A program made the translations under genes and the position numbers. Shown piece by piece: positions 8,676 through 18,200 of a DNA stretch of 64,000 nucleotides. This DNA is from Candidatus Endomicrobiellum roisinitermitis (GTDB taxonomy: Bacteria > Elusimicrobiota > Endomicrobiia > Endomicrobiales > Endomicrobiaceae), in contig JAITSL010000050.1 of NCBI GenBank assembly GCA_031287855.1, positions 1 to 64,000 on the forward strand, written 5' to 3'. The stretch's first letter is position 1. The number at the start of each line of letters is the position of its first letter. The notes beneath the pieces are model-generated. The model saw only the letters and a list, made by a program, of their open reading frames with translations, had not been told where the DNA came from and made no database searches.

Positions 8676-9986
8676 ATGAGTTCGTCAAAAGATTCTTTTT
8701 CATCCAAATGGGGTTTGATTTTTGCTGCTGCCAGTACAGCAATTGGGCTGGGAAACATGTGGCTTTTCCCTTACCGTGTTGGCGAAAGAGGCGGAGCAGC
8801 ATTTGTAATTCCTTATGTTGCATGTGCAATCGCTTTAGGACTTATTGCTTTAATTGGCGAAGTGTCTGTTGGACGATTTACAGGTGGAGGTCCTGCAACA
8901 GCTTTCAAGAAAATTTTACAGTTACGCAGTAAAAACACAGCGCCAGGCGAAGCTTTTGGTTGGATATGTGTTCTTGTCGCTTTTTTGCAGGCTGTGGGGT
9001 ACACGTTAGTGTTTTCTTGGGTTATACGTTTTACTTTGGGTTCTTTAACAGGTTCTGCTTTTAACGCAGTTAGCAGCAATCAATATTATGTTGCAATATC
9101 AAGTAATGAACACATTCTTTTTTGGATGAGTATAACTTTACTTACAGCTATAGTAACTTTGGTTGGCGGTATTAGAAATGGCATAGAAAAGAGTTGTGCT
9201 GTAATGCTTCCTGCAATTTTTATACTTATTATAATTTTAGCCATAAGAGTAGCTTTCTTACCAAACGCAATTGCAGGATACAAGTATTTATTTTCTCCAG
9301 ATTGGAACTATATGTTTGATGTAAAAACTTGGATGATAGCTTTAGGGCAAGTCTTTTACTCTCTGTCTTTAAGGGGGTCAACAATGGTTACATACGGCTC
9401 TTATACGAAAAAAGACAGTGACATAATTTCTTCTGCAAAATACATTGTTTTTGCAGACACATTTGTTTCTGTATTGGCCACATTTATGATTATCCCAGCA
9501 GTATTTGCTTTTGGAAAAGATTTAAACAGTGGACCTGCTCTTTTATTTATAACCTTGCCTGATATATTTAAAGCTATTCCTTTTGGCCAATTTTTTATGT
9601 TTACTTTCTTTTTGGCAATATTTTTTGCAGCTTTGACTTCTTTTATAGGACAGCTTGAGGTAGTTGTACAGGCTTTGCATGATAAATTTAAAGTACCACG
9701 TCTTTTGGCTATATTTCTTGTCTCTACATCTACAGTCTTGCTGTGTAAAGTATTAGTCGTGGGGAACATAAGAAAGGTTATTGATGTATTGTCTTTACAT
9801 TTGATTCCTTTGTGCGCTTTAGGGAGTGCTATTTTCTTTTTCTGGCTTGTTCCAAAGCATCTTGTTTTGCAAGAAGTTCAAACTGGACGGTCAAAGCCTG
9901 TTGGAAAGAGAATAGTATCTATGGGACGCTATGCTTTGTGTGGAATGGTGTTATTTATATATGTTCTAACTATTTTAAAGATATAA
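8676..9986 (+). CDS. Sodium-dependent transporter, NSS/SNF family
   Basis: A 436-residue neurotransmitter:sodium symporter homologue (LeuT-like), expected to import amino acids with Na+. The N-terminal TM1 motif AAASTAIGLGNMWLFPYRV (about 14-32) contains the unwound GxGNxWxFPY site. GGGAxxxxY-type and QVFYSLSLRGSTM (TM6 region) follow, then about 10-11 hydrophobic segments in total, slightly shorter than the 12-TM animal proteins and like many bacterial members. ATG at 8676 is preceded by taggag. It is followed by a strong intrinsic terminator at 10005. Substrate unknown. Confidence 0.92.
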   Translation: MSSSKDSFSSKWGLIFAAASTAIGLGNMWLFPYRVGERGGAAFVIPYVACAIALGLIALIGEVSVGRFTGGGPATAFKKILQLRSKNTAPGEAFGWICVLVAFLQAVGYTLVFSWVIRFTLGSLTGSAFNAVSSNQYYVAISSNEHILFWMSITLLTAIVTLVGGIRNGIEKSCAVMLPAIFILIIILAIRVAFLPNAIAGYKYLFSPDWNYMFDVKTWMIALGQVFYSLSLRGSTMVTYGSYTKKDSDIISSAKYIVFADTFVSVLATFMIIPAVFAFGKDLNSGPALLFITLPDIFKAIPFGQFFMFTFFLAIFFAALTSFIGQLEVVVQALHDKFKVPRLLAIFLVSTSTVLLCKVLVVGNIRKVIDVLSLHLIPLCALGSAIFFFWLVPKHLVLQEVQTGRSKPVGKRIVSMGRYALCGMVLFIYVLTILKI

Positions 9987-10004
9987 ATTAATATAATAAG
10001 TTTT

Positions 10005-10044
10005 AAGCAGTTGTGCCAATATTCTTGGCACAACTGCTTTTTTT
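10005..10044 (+). terminator. Rho-independent terminator
   Basis: A perfect 14-bp stem (aagcagttgtgcca / tggcacaactgctt) with a 7-nt loop is followed by a run of T. It lies 18 nt after the NSS transporter stop codon. Confidence 0.93.
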
Positions 10045-10075
10045 GCTTTACGTTTTTATTAAAAACCATATTTTC

Positions 10076-10104
10076 TTGACATATTATCAACAAAATAGTT
10101 AAAT
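10076..10104 (+). promoter_or_regulatory. Probable promoter of glutamine synthetase
   Basis: A perfect -35 TTGACA (10076-10081) is followed 17 nt later by ttaaat (4/6 to the -10 consensus). It is the only good candidate between the upstream terminator and ATG 10150. Confidence 0.5.
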
Positions 10105-10149
10105 ATCAGCATTAATTGATGAAGAAACTATTTTCTACAAGGAGTATCT

Positions 10150-12249
10150 ATGCAATCAATACGCAACTATTACGGTGAGTTGGTGTTTACAAAAAAAATT
10201 ATGGAACAAAAGCTAAGTAAAAATATCTATAAAAAGCTTATTGCTGCTATAGATAATGTAGAACCTTTAGACCAGTCAATAGCTGGAGAAGTTGCCCACG
10301 CTATGAAAGAATGGGCTTTAGAAAATGGTACAACACATTTTACTCATTGGTTCCAACCTCAAAGAGGTGGTACTGCGCAAAAACATGACTCTTTTATAGA
10401 TTATGGTGATAATGGTGAGATAATAGAAAGGTTTTCTGCATCTCAGCTTGTACAGTCAGAACCAGACGCATCTTCTTTTCCTTCAGGAGGCATAAGATCT
10501 ACATTTGAAGCAAGGGGATACACCGCTTGGGACCCAACTTCTCCAGTATTTCTTTTAGAATCTGGGAAAACAAAAACTTTAGTAATCCCTTCAGTTTTTC
10601 TTTCTTGGACAGGCGAAGTTTTAGATTTAAAAACACCTTTACTTAGGTCTCTTACAGTTTTAAATGAAAAAGTTATTGCTTTACAAAAACTGCTTGGCAA
10701 CAAGAATGCAAAACAAGTTAAAGTTTTTGCAGGGATAGAGCAAGAGTACTTTCTTTTATCAAAAGATTTAGTTGCTTCTAGGTCCGACATTATAGTTACA
10801 GGAAGAACGCTCTTTGGCACCAAACCGGCAAAAGGGCAACAAATGGAAGACCACTATTTTGGCACCATACGAGAAAATATTTTAGAATTTATGGAAGAAG
10901 TGGACAACACTTTATATCGTAAAGGAATACCAATCAAGACAAGACATAAGGAAGTTGCTCCTAATCAGTTTGAGCTTGCGCCTTTACATCAAGAAGTTAA
11001 CTTAGCTATAGACAACAATCTGCAGATTATGGAAGTGTTAAAAAAAGTTGCAGATAAGCACAATATGGTAGCGCTCCTTCACGAAAAGCCTTTTGCTGGA
11101 GTAAACGGTTCTGGCAAACATTTTAACTGGTCTATTGGTGATAATACTGGCGCAAACTATTTTGAACCTTCAAAATCTCCTCTTAAGAATATATCTTTTC
11201 TTATAGCAGTAAGTGCAGTATTATTTGGTGTAAAAAAGTTTGGTGGAATTTTAAGAGCTAGTGTTGCAGATGCTGGTAATGACCACAGACTTGGTGCAAA
11301 TGAAGCTCCTCCTGCGATAATGTCAGTGTACCTTGGGGAATATGTAAGTAACTTGTTAGATTCTATAGAAAAAGCAAAGACCATTGACGAGAAAGAAGTA
11401 AACGAAATTACTCTTGGCGTTCAAAATCTTCCAAAAGTTAACAAAGACTATTCTGATAGAAATAGGACTTCTCCTATAGCGTTTACAGGTAACAAATTTG
11501 AGTTTAGAGCTTTAGGTTCTTCTTCAAACCCATCAGAAGCTGGAACTGTACTAAATTTTATAGCATCTTATGGATTTAATGAGGTTTATAACAGGGTAGA
11601 ATCTAAAAAAGGTGATGCAGATGTCAAGCAAAAAGCTTTAGAAGTTATAAAAGAGGTAATTTCAGAAACAAAAGACATAAGATTTGAAAAAAATGGATAT
11701 TCAAAAGATTGGCATAAAGAAGCAGAAAAAAGGAGCCTTCCTAATGCTAAAAATACGCCTGAAGCTTTAAAACTTTTTTTAAATCAAGATACTGTTAATT
11801 CTCTTGCTAAATTTAACATATTAAATGAAAGAGAGCTAAAATCGAAAGTAGAAATAAAACTTGAAAATTATATTAAAACTAAAGAGATAGAATATAAGTA
11901 CGCTATAAAGATTGTAAACACATTAATTTTACCTGCAATTTTAAAACAAATAGACAAGCTTTCTAAAACTGCAAAAAATTTAGGAGAACTAAACTTGAAG
12001 TCAGATATATTTGTAAAAGAAATTAAAACGTTAGTTGGACTTTATGAGGATATAAGTAAATATAACTCGGAGTTAGATAAATTTGTTACAATTTCACATG
12101 GCCAGCTAGCAGAAACTGCAAAAGAGTTTGCATCTAAAGGTGTAGAAATTTTGGATGCTTTAAGGCAAAAAGTAGACGCTGTAGAAGACTTAGTTTCAAG
12201 TGAATTTTGGCCTCTGACAAGCTATCAAAAGCTTTTAAACACTTTTTAA
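10150..12249 (+). CDS. glnN: Glutamine synthetase type III
   Basis: A 699-residue GSIII enzyme, ATP-dependent amidation of glutamate with ammonia, the main ammonia assimilation step. Length and organisation fit GSIII (about 700 residues), not GSI or GSII. Visible blocks are THWFQPQRGGTAQKHDSF, GIEQEYFLL, RHKEVAPNQFELAP, HEKPFAGVNGSGKHFNWSI, GNDHRLGANEAPPAI and a helical C-terminal extension (about 590-699). Start ATG 10150 has aaggag 7 nt upstream. It is a single-gene unit with its own promoter candidate and an upstream terminator. GSIII is usual in Bacteroidetes, cyanobacteria and several anaerobes. Complete and apparently functional. Confidence 0.97.
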   Translation: MQSIRNYYGELVFTKKIMEQKLSKNIYKKLIAAIDNVEPLDQSIAGEVAHAMKEWALENGTTHFTHWFQPQRGGTAQKHDSFIDYGDNGEIIERFSASQLVQSEPDASSFPSGGIRSTFEARGYTAWDPTSPVFLLESGKTKTLVIPSVFLSWTGEVLDLKTPLLRSLTVLNEKVIALQKLLGNKNAKQVKVFAGIEQEYFLLSKDLVASRSDIIVTGRTLFGTKPAKGQQMEDHYFGTIRENILEFMEEVDNTLYRKGIPIKTRHKEVAPNQFELAPLHQEVNLAIDNNLQIMEVLKKVADKHNMVALLHEKPFAGVNGSGKHFNWSIGDNTGANYFEPSKSPLKNISFLIAVSAVLFGVKKFGGILRASVADAGNDHRLGANEAPPAIMSVYLGEYVSNLLDSIEKAKTIDEKEVNEITLGVQNLPKVNKDYSDRNRTSPIAFTGNKFEFRALGSSSNPSEAGTVLNFIASYGFNEVYNRVESKKGDADVKQKALEVIKEVISETKDIRFEKNGYSKDWHKEAEKRSLPNAKNTPEALKLFLNQDTVNSLAKFNILNERELKSKVEIKLENYIKTKEIEYKYAIKIVNTLILPAILKQIDKLSKTAKNLGELNLKSDIFVKEIKTLVGLYEDISKYNSELDKFVTISHGQLAETAKEFASKGVEILDALRQKVDAVEDLVSSEFWPLTSYQKLLNTF

Positions 12250-12250
12250 C

Positions 12251-12561
12251 TTGGAATATAAGCACAAAACCTTCTACATTAATTTTAAATTTACATATGA
12301 GCTCAGCTGGAAATTTATGCAACGTTATTGGAAATGAATAATCAAGTAGATAAAATAATTCCCAAAAAACAGTTGTTTAGAGAAGCTTTTGAAAATGGAT
12401 TAATAAAGGATCCTGAAAATTGGTTTAAATATCATGAAGCTGGCAATAAAACTTCTCATATGTATAGTTAAGAGCCATCAGGGGTTGTATATGCTTTATG
12501 TAAGTATTTTGTAAATGATGTAAAGAAACTTTTAAATAATTTGAGAAAAATAAATGAATAA
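12251..12561 (+). pseudogene. Decayed HEPN / HI0074-type protein (HepT-like)
   Basis: Broken frames spell the same family as the intact gene at 12905. FTYELSWKFMQRYW is followed by a stop or frameshift at about 12334, then KKQLFREAFENGLI and ENWFKYHEAGNKTSHMYS, an in-frame stop at 12470, and KYFVNDVKKLLNNL to the end. The intact neighbour has FTYELAWKTMKDYL and FREAFKAELI in the same order. The position of the HepT R-x4-H motif is altered (HEAGNKTSH). It overlaps the decayed nucleotidyltransferase that follows. It is a dead toxin half of a toxin-antitoxin pair, left beside a live one. Confidence 0.7.
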
Positions 12562-12790
12562 TAAAATAATAAATTTGGACCCAAAGTATTTATGTATGAT
12601 AAAAAATATTCTTACAGACCAAATAGGAGATTTAGGTATTAAGGTATATATTTTTGGGTCTCGTGTTCAAGTAAAGACAAAAAAACTTCTGATATAGATT
12701 TAGCATTAGATAACAATGAAATAAAGTAGATTATATTAATGTAATATGTAAAAAAAACTTTGTATAGCTTGTGATTTAGTAGAAATAATG
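12554..12790 (+). pseudogene. Decayed MNT nucleotidyltransferase (MntA-like)
   Basis: It begins with an ATG overlapping the end of the HEPN remnant. The product reads KNILTDQIGDLGIKVYIFGS, and after a frameshift at about 12670 TSDIDLALDNNEIK, which together give the GS...SDIDLA signature of minimal nucleotidyltransferases. Multiple stops follow, and about 100 nt of unrecognisable sequence lies before the intact pair. It is the antitoxin half of the decayed pair. Confidence 0.65.
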
Positions 12791-12904
12791 TATTGAGTTG
12801 GATTATAAAATAAATATTTTCATTGGTGTTTTAGAGTTTATGCATATACGAATACTAGTAAGAAGTTGTTATATTTTTAGCAAAAGTCAGAAGGAGGGTT
12901 GTCT

Positions 12905-13318
12905 GTGCAAAAGGATATTCGCTGGAAACAACGTTTTGATAATTATAGAAAAGCGTTAGCGCGATTAAAAGAGAACGTTAACTATTTAAGTACTAAAAAA
13001 TTAAGTGATATGGAAGAACAAGGATTAATTAAATCTTTTGAATTTACATATGAGTTAGCATGGAAAACAATGAAAGATTATCTAGAATATATGGGCATTA
13101 ACGGAACAATTGGTAGTAAAGGTACATTTCGTGAAGCTTTTAAAGCGGAGTTAATCCTTAATGGACAAACGTGGATTGATATGATAAATGATAGAAATTT
13201 GTCAGCACATACTTATGATGATACAATTAAAAATGAATTGATAAAAAATATAGTTTATATGTATTATAACGAATTTCTTAATTTTGAGAAAAAAATGATA
13301 GAAATATCCGGAGACTAA
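12905..13318 (+). CDS. hepT: HepT-like HEPN toxin (HI0074 family)
   Basis: A 137-residue all-helical protein of the nucleotidyltransferase substrate-binding / HEPN group. It has the R-x4-H-x-Y motif (RNLSAHTY) seen in HepT toxins, whose HEPN domain acts as an RNase and whose Tyr is AMPylated by MntA in characterised systems. N-terminal blocks are FEFTYELAWKTMKDYLEYMG and FREAF. GTG at 12905 is chosen because aaggaggg (12891-12898) lies 6 nt before it; the TTG at 12899 would have no spacing. The stop codon is 1 nt from the GTG of the partner nucleotidyltransferase, so they are one operon. An older, decayed copy of the same pair precedes it. Toxicity is inferred from family. Confidence 0.85.
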   Translation: MQKDIRWKQRFDNYRKALARLKENVNYLSTKKLSDMEEQGLIKSFEFTYELAWKTMKDYLEYMGINGTIGSKGTFREAFKAELILNGQTWIDMINDRNLSAHTYDDTIKNELIKNIVYMYYNEFLNFEKKMIEISGD

Positions 13319-13319
13319 T

Positions 13320-13646
13320 GTGGTTAAGTCTAATTATGGCTTATCTGAACGAACACTTGTAACGTTAAATAGTGTATTTAAAAGATATAGTGGTTTAAAG
13401 GAAGTTATTTTATATGGCAGTCGTGCAAAGGGGAACTATAAAAATGGATCAGATATTGATATTGCAATAGAAGTAAATAATACATTTACGTACAAAGATT
13501 TAGCTAGAATGTACGGTGACTTTGAAGATTCAGATATACCTTACACTGTTGATATTTCATTGTATAAAGATTTAACCAATCAAGCACTAAAAGAACACAT
13601 CAAAAGAGTAGGACAAACTATTTATAAGTCAAGGGGTGGAGTATAA
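13320..13646 (+). CDS. mntA: MntA-like nucleotidyltransferase antitoxin
   Basis: A 108-residue minimal nucleotidyltransferase. The active-site motif is ILYGSRAKGNYKNGSDIDIA (about 36-55), the G-S-x10-D-x-D pattern of MNT proteins; a later aspartate (DIPYTVDIS) is the third metal ligand candidate. In HepT/MntA systems this enzyme silences the HEPN toxin by adding AMP to a Tyr. GTG at 13320 has a ggag 6 nt upstream and directly follows the toxin stop; an ATG at 13318 is out of frame. Intact and translationally coupled to its partner. Confidence 0.85.
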   Translation: MVKSNYGLSERTLVTLNSVFKRYSGLKEVILYGSRAKGNYKNGSDIDIAIEVNNTFTYKDLARMYGDFEDSDIPYTVDISLYKDLTNQALKEHIKRVGQTIYKSRGGV

Positions 13647-13833
13647 ATTTTTATTGTGGGAATTGTGGTAAGTATTTTTATATTGGCTATTCCTGTTCAA
13701 GCAAAACCTCTATTTGTGAAATAAGTACAGAATTTTTATTACTATAAAATATTTGAAATTAAGATAGTATTAGTAATTCTACAAGAGACGCTCAACATTT
13801 GTGCTTGCTATTTCTAAAGTATTTATGATAATA

Positions 13834-13878
13834 TTTGCCTAGCAAATTTAAAATAGAACTTTAAATTTGCTAGGCAAA
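13834..13878. repeat. Perfect 19-bp palindrome upstream of broken DUF4143 gene
   Basis: The left arm tttgcctagcaaatttaaa (13834-13852) pairs perfectly with 13860-13878 across a 7-nt loop. It ends 20 nt before the ATG of the DUF4143 pseudogene. Its location and size repeat the arrangement at 752-794, although the two sequences differ except for a shared gcaaatt-like core. Confidence 0.85.
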
Positions 13879-13898
13879 ATTGTTTTAGAAGGATCAAA

Positions 13899-15004
13899 AT
13901 GATATATATTGATCGATTAATTACATCAGATATAATAAAAACTATACGAAATTTCCCTGCCACAGCTGTTGTAGGTCCGCGTCAATGCGGAAACAACGTT
14001 AGTTAAGCACATTCTTAAAGAAATTCCTAAAAGTACTTATTTGAATTTGGAACTTCCTTCGGATTTACAAAAATTGGATAATCCTGAATGGTTTCTTTTC
14101 TCACATAAAGAGAAACTTATTTGTATTGATGAAATTCAAAGAAAGCCAGAGCTGTTTCCTTTAATACGTAGTTTAGTAGATAAGTGGAATAGAGATGGCA
14201 GTTTTCTTATACTAGGTTCAGCTTCAAGAGACATGTTAAAACAAAGTTCAGAATCGTTAGCTGGCAGAATATCGTATAAAAGATTGACGCCTTTTTTGTT
14301 AAGAGAATTCAGTAAATATAGTATTGAAGAATATTTCTCTAAAGGTGCATTTCATCGTAGTTTATTGGCAAAAGATTCTTCTATTTCTTACCAGTGGCGT
14401 GAAAGTTTTATTTCAACTTTTCTAGAAAGAGACTTATTGCAATGGTCGGGGTTTACACTTGCAACTATGCGTCGTCTTTGGAAGATGATAGCCCATATAA
14501 ATGGTCAAGTTGTTAACTACTGTGCACTTACGACTTCTTTAGGGATTAGTTCTGTTACTGTGAAAAGTTACATTGATTTATTAGAAAGCACTTATATGGT
14601 GGAAACAGTTTTTCCATATTTCTCTCTCAGGAATAACAGCAACTTTACTTGAACTTCGTTCATTTGATCAGAAGTTAAACCATCCCTCTTTTGGTTATAT
14701 TTGGGAACAGATCGTTCTCTCAAATGTAAAGGGTTGGTATCCAAATGCAGAGGTGTTTTACTATAGAACTGCAAAAGGAGCTGAAGTTGATTTTGTTATT
14801 AAAATTACCAACAAAGTATTTGTGCTTGAGTGTAAAGCCTCCTATACTCCAGTTTTATCAAAAGGGAATTATCTTGCTATTGAAGATATTTCTCCAAAAT
14901 ATTCGTTTGTTGTTACTCCCCCTGATGAAAGCTGGAGCATGGATAAATATATTGATGTTGTTTCCTTACGTAAATTAAAGAAACTTTTTTCTGAAATGAT
15001 ATAA
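13899..15004 (+). pseudogene. Broken DUF4143-type AAA+ ATPase
   Basis: The gene starts at ATG 13899 after aagga and reads as a third DUF4143 ATPase of a different subfamily. A one-base loss in the Walker A lysine codon (GPRQCG-K-TT, near 13991) breaks the frame. The next frame carries Walker B (LICIDEIQ), LILGSASRDM and the middle region up to about 14626. There a deletion of some tens of bases removes the segment before GITATLLELRSFD and shifts the frame. The C-terminal nuclease-like part (AEVFYYRTAKGAEVDFVI...FVLECKAS) then runs to 15004. Loss of the ATP-binding lysine and of the middle segment make function very unlikely. Confidence 0.85.
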
Positions 15005-15205
15005 TTATGTCAATACCAATAAACTCTAATGTTTTATGATTGTCATGAAGCTGTCTATACTAAAAGACAAAAAATGTAAGTAAATGGAAAAGCTATATTG
15101 ATAAGTTTTTTAACGTACTAAGATAGGTGAAGATGTGAGAAAGATAAGTGTTAAATTTTAGAGAGATTTTCAAATTATAAAATTTTAAAACAGTAGGTGT
15201 TTTTT

Positions 15206-18200
15206 ATGGCTCAAGAATTTGTGCATTTGCATAACCATACCGAATATTCTTTGCTGGATGGTGCGTGTAAACTTACTGACGATAAAGGAAATCCTGGGGA
15301 ACTATTTAATCTAATAGCTAATGAATATAAAATGTCTGCTCTTGCTATTACTGATCATGGTAATATGTACGGTGCTATGGAATTTTATTGGGCGGCAAAA
15401 CAAAGTGGTCTAAAACCAATTATAGGTTGCGAAATTTACGTTGCACCAAAATCGCGTTTTGATAAAAATATTGACACAACATCTGATGATGGTGGTAACT
15501 ACAATCATTTAATTTTACTTGCCAAAGATTTTCAAGGATATCAAAATATTATGCGCATAGTTAGTATAGGATTTACTGAGGGATTTTATTATAAGCCTCG
15601 TGTAGATAAAGAGGTTTTAAGAAAGTATAGTAAAGGTTTAATTGCCCTTTCTGGTTGTATTGCTGGAGAAGTTGCAAGTACATTGCTAAAAAACAACAAT
15701 GAGAAAGCTCAAAAGGTAGCTACGGAGTACCAAGACATTTTTGGGGAAGATAACTTTTATATAGAAATTATGGATAATGGGCTTGAAGAACAGCAAAGAA
15801 TAATACCTAGTCTGTTAGATTTATCAAAAAAAACAGGCATCCCTCTTGTTGCTACAAACGATTGCCATTTTTTAAAGAAAGAAGATTTTGAAATTCATGA
15901 TATTTTACTTTGCATAGGGACGAATAAAATGTTGGACGATCCTAAAAGACTAAGGTTTAATTCAGATCTTTTTTATTATCGAAGCCCAGAAGATATGATA
16001 AAAACATTTTCTTATGTTCCTGAAGCTATAAAAAATACTTTAGTAATTGCAGAAAAAACTAACCTTGAAATAAGTACAGATAAATTACTCTTACCACAAT
16101 TTCCCGTACCAAAAGAATACAAGTCTGATTCAGAGTATCTTGAATATTTATGTAATCAAGGTCTTAAAACAAAATATGTAAATATTCAACAAGAACATAG
16201 AGAAAGATTAAAACAAGAGCTTGATATTATAAACAGAATGGGATTTGCTTCATACTTTTTAATAGTGTCAGACTTTGTAAAATATTCTAAAGATCATGGA
16301 ATTTCTGTTGGACCTGGCAGAGGTTCTGGAGCAGGTTCAATGGTTGCCTATACTTTAGATATAACAGATATTTGCCCTTTAAAGTACGACTTGTTGTTTG
16401 AAAGGTTTTTAAATCCAGATAGGCGTTCAATGCCTGATTTAGATATAGATTTTGCAGATTCTGGTAGAGATGAAGTTATAAAATATGTGCGTCAAAAATA
16501 TGGTGAAGAAAAGTGTGCTCAAATTATAACATTTGGATCAATGCAGGCTAGGCTTGTTATAAAAGATGTGGCAAGAGTTTTGGGGTTTACGCCTACTGAA
16601 TCTAACAATATTGCAAAGCTTGTTCCTCACAATACAAGCATTAAGCAGGCTTTGGAGTCTTCAATAGATTTGTCTAAGCTTGTTAAATCAGATGAAAAAA
16701 TTGCAAGACTTATAACCATTTCCCAGAAGCTTGAAGGGTTAAAAAGACACACAGGTGTGCATGCTGCTGGGATGGTTATAGCAAATGAAGAAATTACAAA
16801 TTATTCTCCACTTGCAAAATCAAAGGAGATTGTTACAACTCAGTACGATGGTATTGTATTACCACAACTTGGCCTTTTAAAAGTTGACTTTTTAGGACTA
16901 AGGACTCTTACAATTATTGATGATTGTGTTAAATTTATACAACAAAATAACCCAAATTTTAATTTAGATGATATTACTTTAGATGATAATAAAACTTATC
17001 AGTTGTTAGAAGAAGCAAAAACAATGGGAGTTTTTCAACTTGAAGGTAGAGGAGTGCGTGACTTGATAAGAAAACTCAAACCAAGCTCTATAGACGATAT
17101 AATAGCTTTAATTGCCTTATACCGTCCTGGCCCTATGGGTGGGGCTGGTAGGTTAGACGATTTTGTAAACCGTAAACATGGAAAAACTAAGATTGTTTAT
17201 GACCATCCTCTACAAGAGCCAATATTAAAAAGTACCTATGGTGTTATTTTGTATCAAGAACAAGTAATGAAAATGTCTGTAGCTTTAGCAGGGTTTACTC
17301 CAGGGGAAGCAGATACTTTGCGTAAAGCTATGAGCAAAAAAATTCCAGAAGTTATTGAAAAGCAAAGAGAAAAATTTATAAGTGGAGCTAAAGAAAAGGG
17401 CATTGATAAAAAAATATCTGAAAAAATATTTCACAATATTGTAGCTTTTGGAGGGTACGGTTTTAATAAATCTCATTCTGCTGCTTACGGCTTAGTTTCT
17501 TATAGGACAGCTTATTTAAAAGCAAATTATTCTTTAGAGTATTTAACAGCGCTACTTAACAGTGAAATAGGGCGTTCTGCAATAAAAGATAACGAAGAAA
17601 GCAAGCTGATAATGTATTTAGACGATGCAAGTACTTTTGGCATTAGCGTATTGTCTCCTGATATACAATATTCTGATGGAAAATTTAAAATTGAAGGTAA
17701 AAATATAAGATTTGGTCTTCTTGCGATTAAAAATGTTGGAGAAGGTTTGACTGAATCTATAGAACAGGCAAGAATGGAAAATGGGGTTCCTCAAAAGTTT
17801 AAAGATTGGGACGACTTTTTAAAAAAAATTGATTTAAAATCTACAAATAAAAAAGCACTTGAAAGCCTTGCAAAGGCAGGAGCTTTTGACTCTTTTGGTA
17901 AAGAAAAATTACAAGTTAGGGCAGATTTGATTGCCAGTATAGATTCATCTGTAGATAAAGCTTCAAAAATAAAACAAGATGAAAATTCAGCACAAGGTTT
18001 TTTGTTTGACAGTTCAGACACTATGAATATATCTTCTATTCAAAAATCTAAACCTTTAGATCTTTTTGAAGCTTTAGATTTTGAAAAAGAAGTTTTAGGT
18101 TTTTATCTTTCCGGACATCCTCTTACACCTTTAAAAAGAGAACTTGTGGCCTATTCTAACTTTAGCTTAGACAAACTTCCTGAACCTAAAGAAAATGTTG

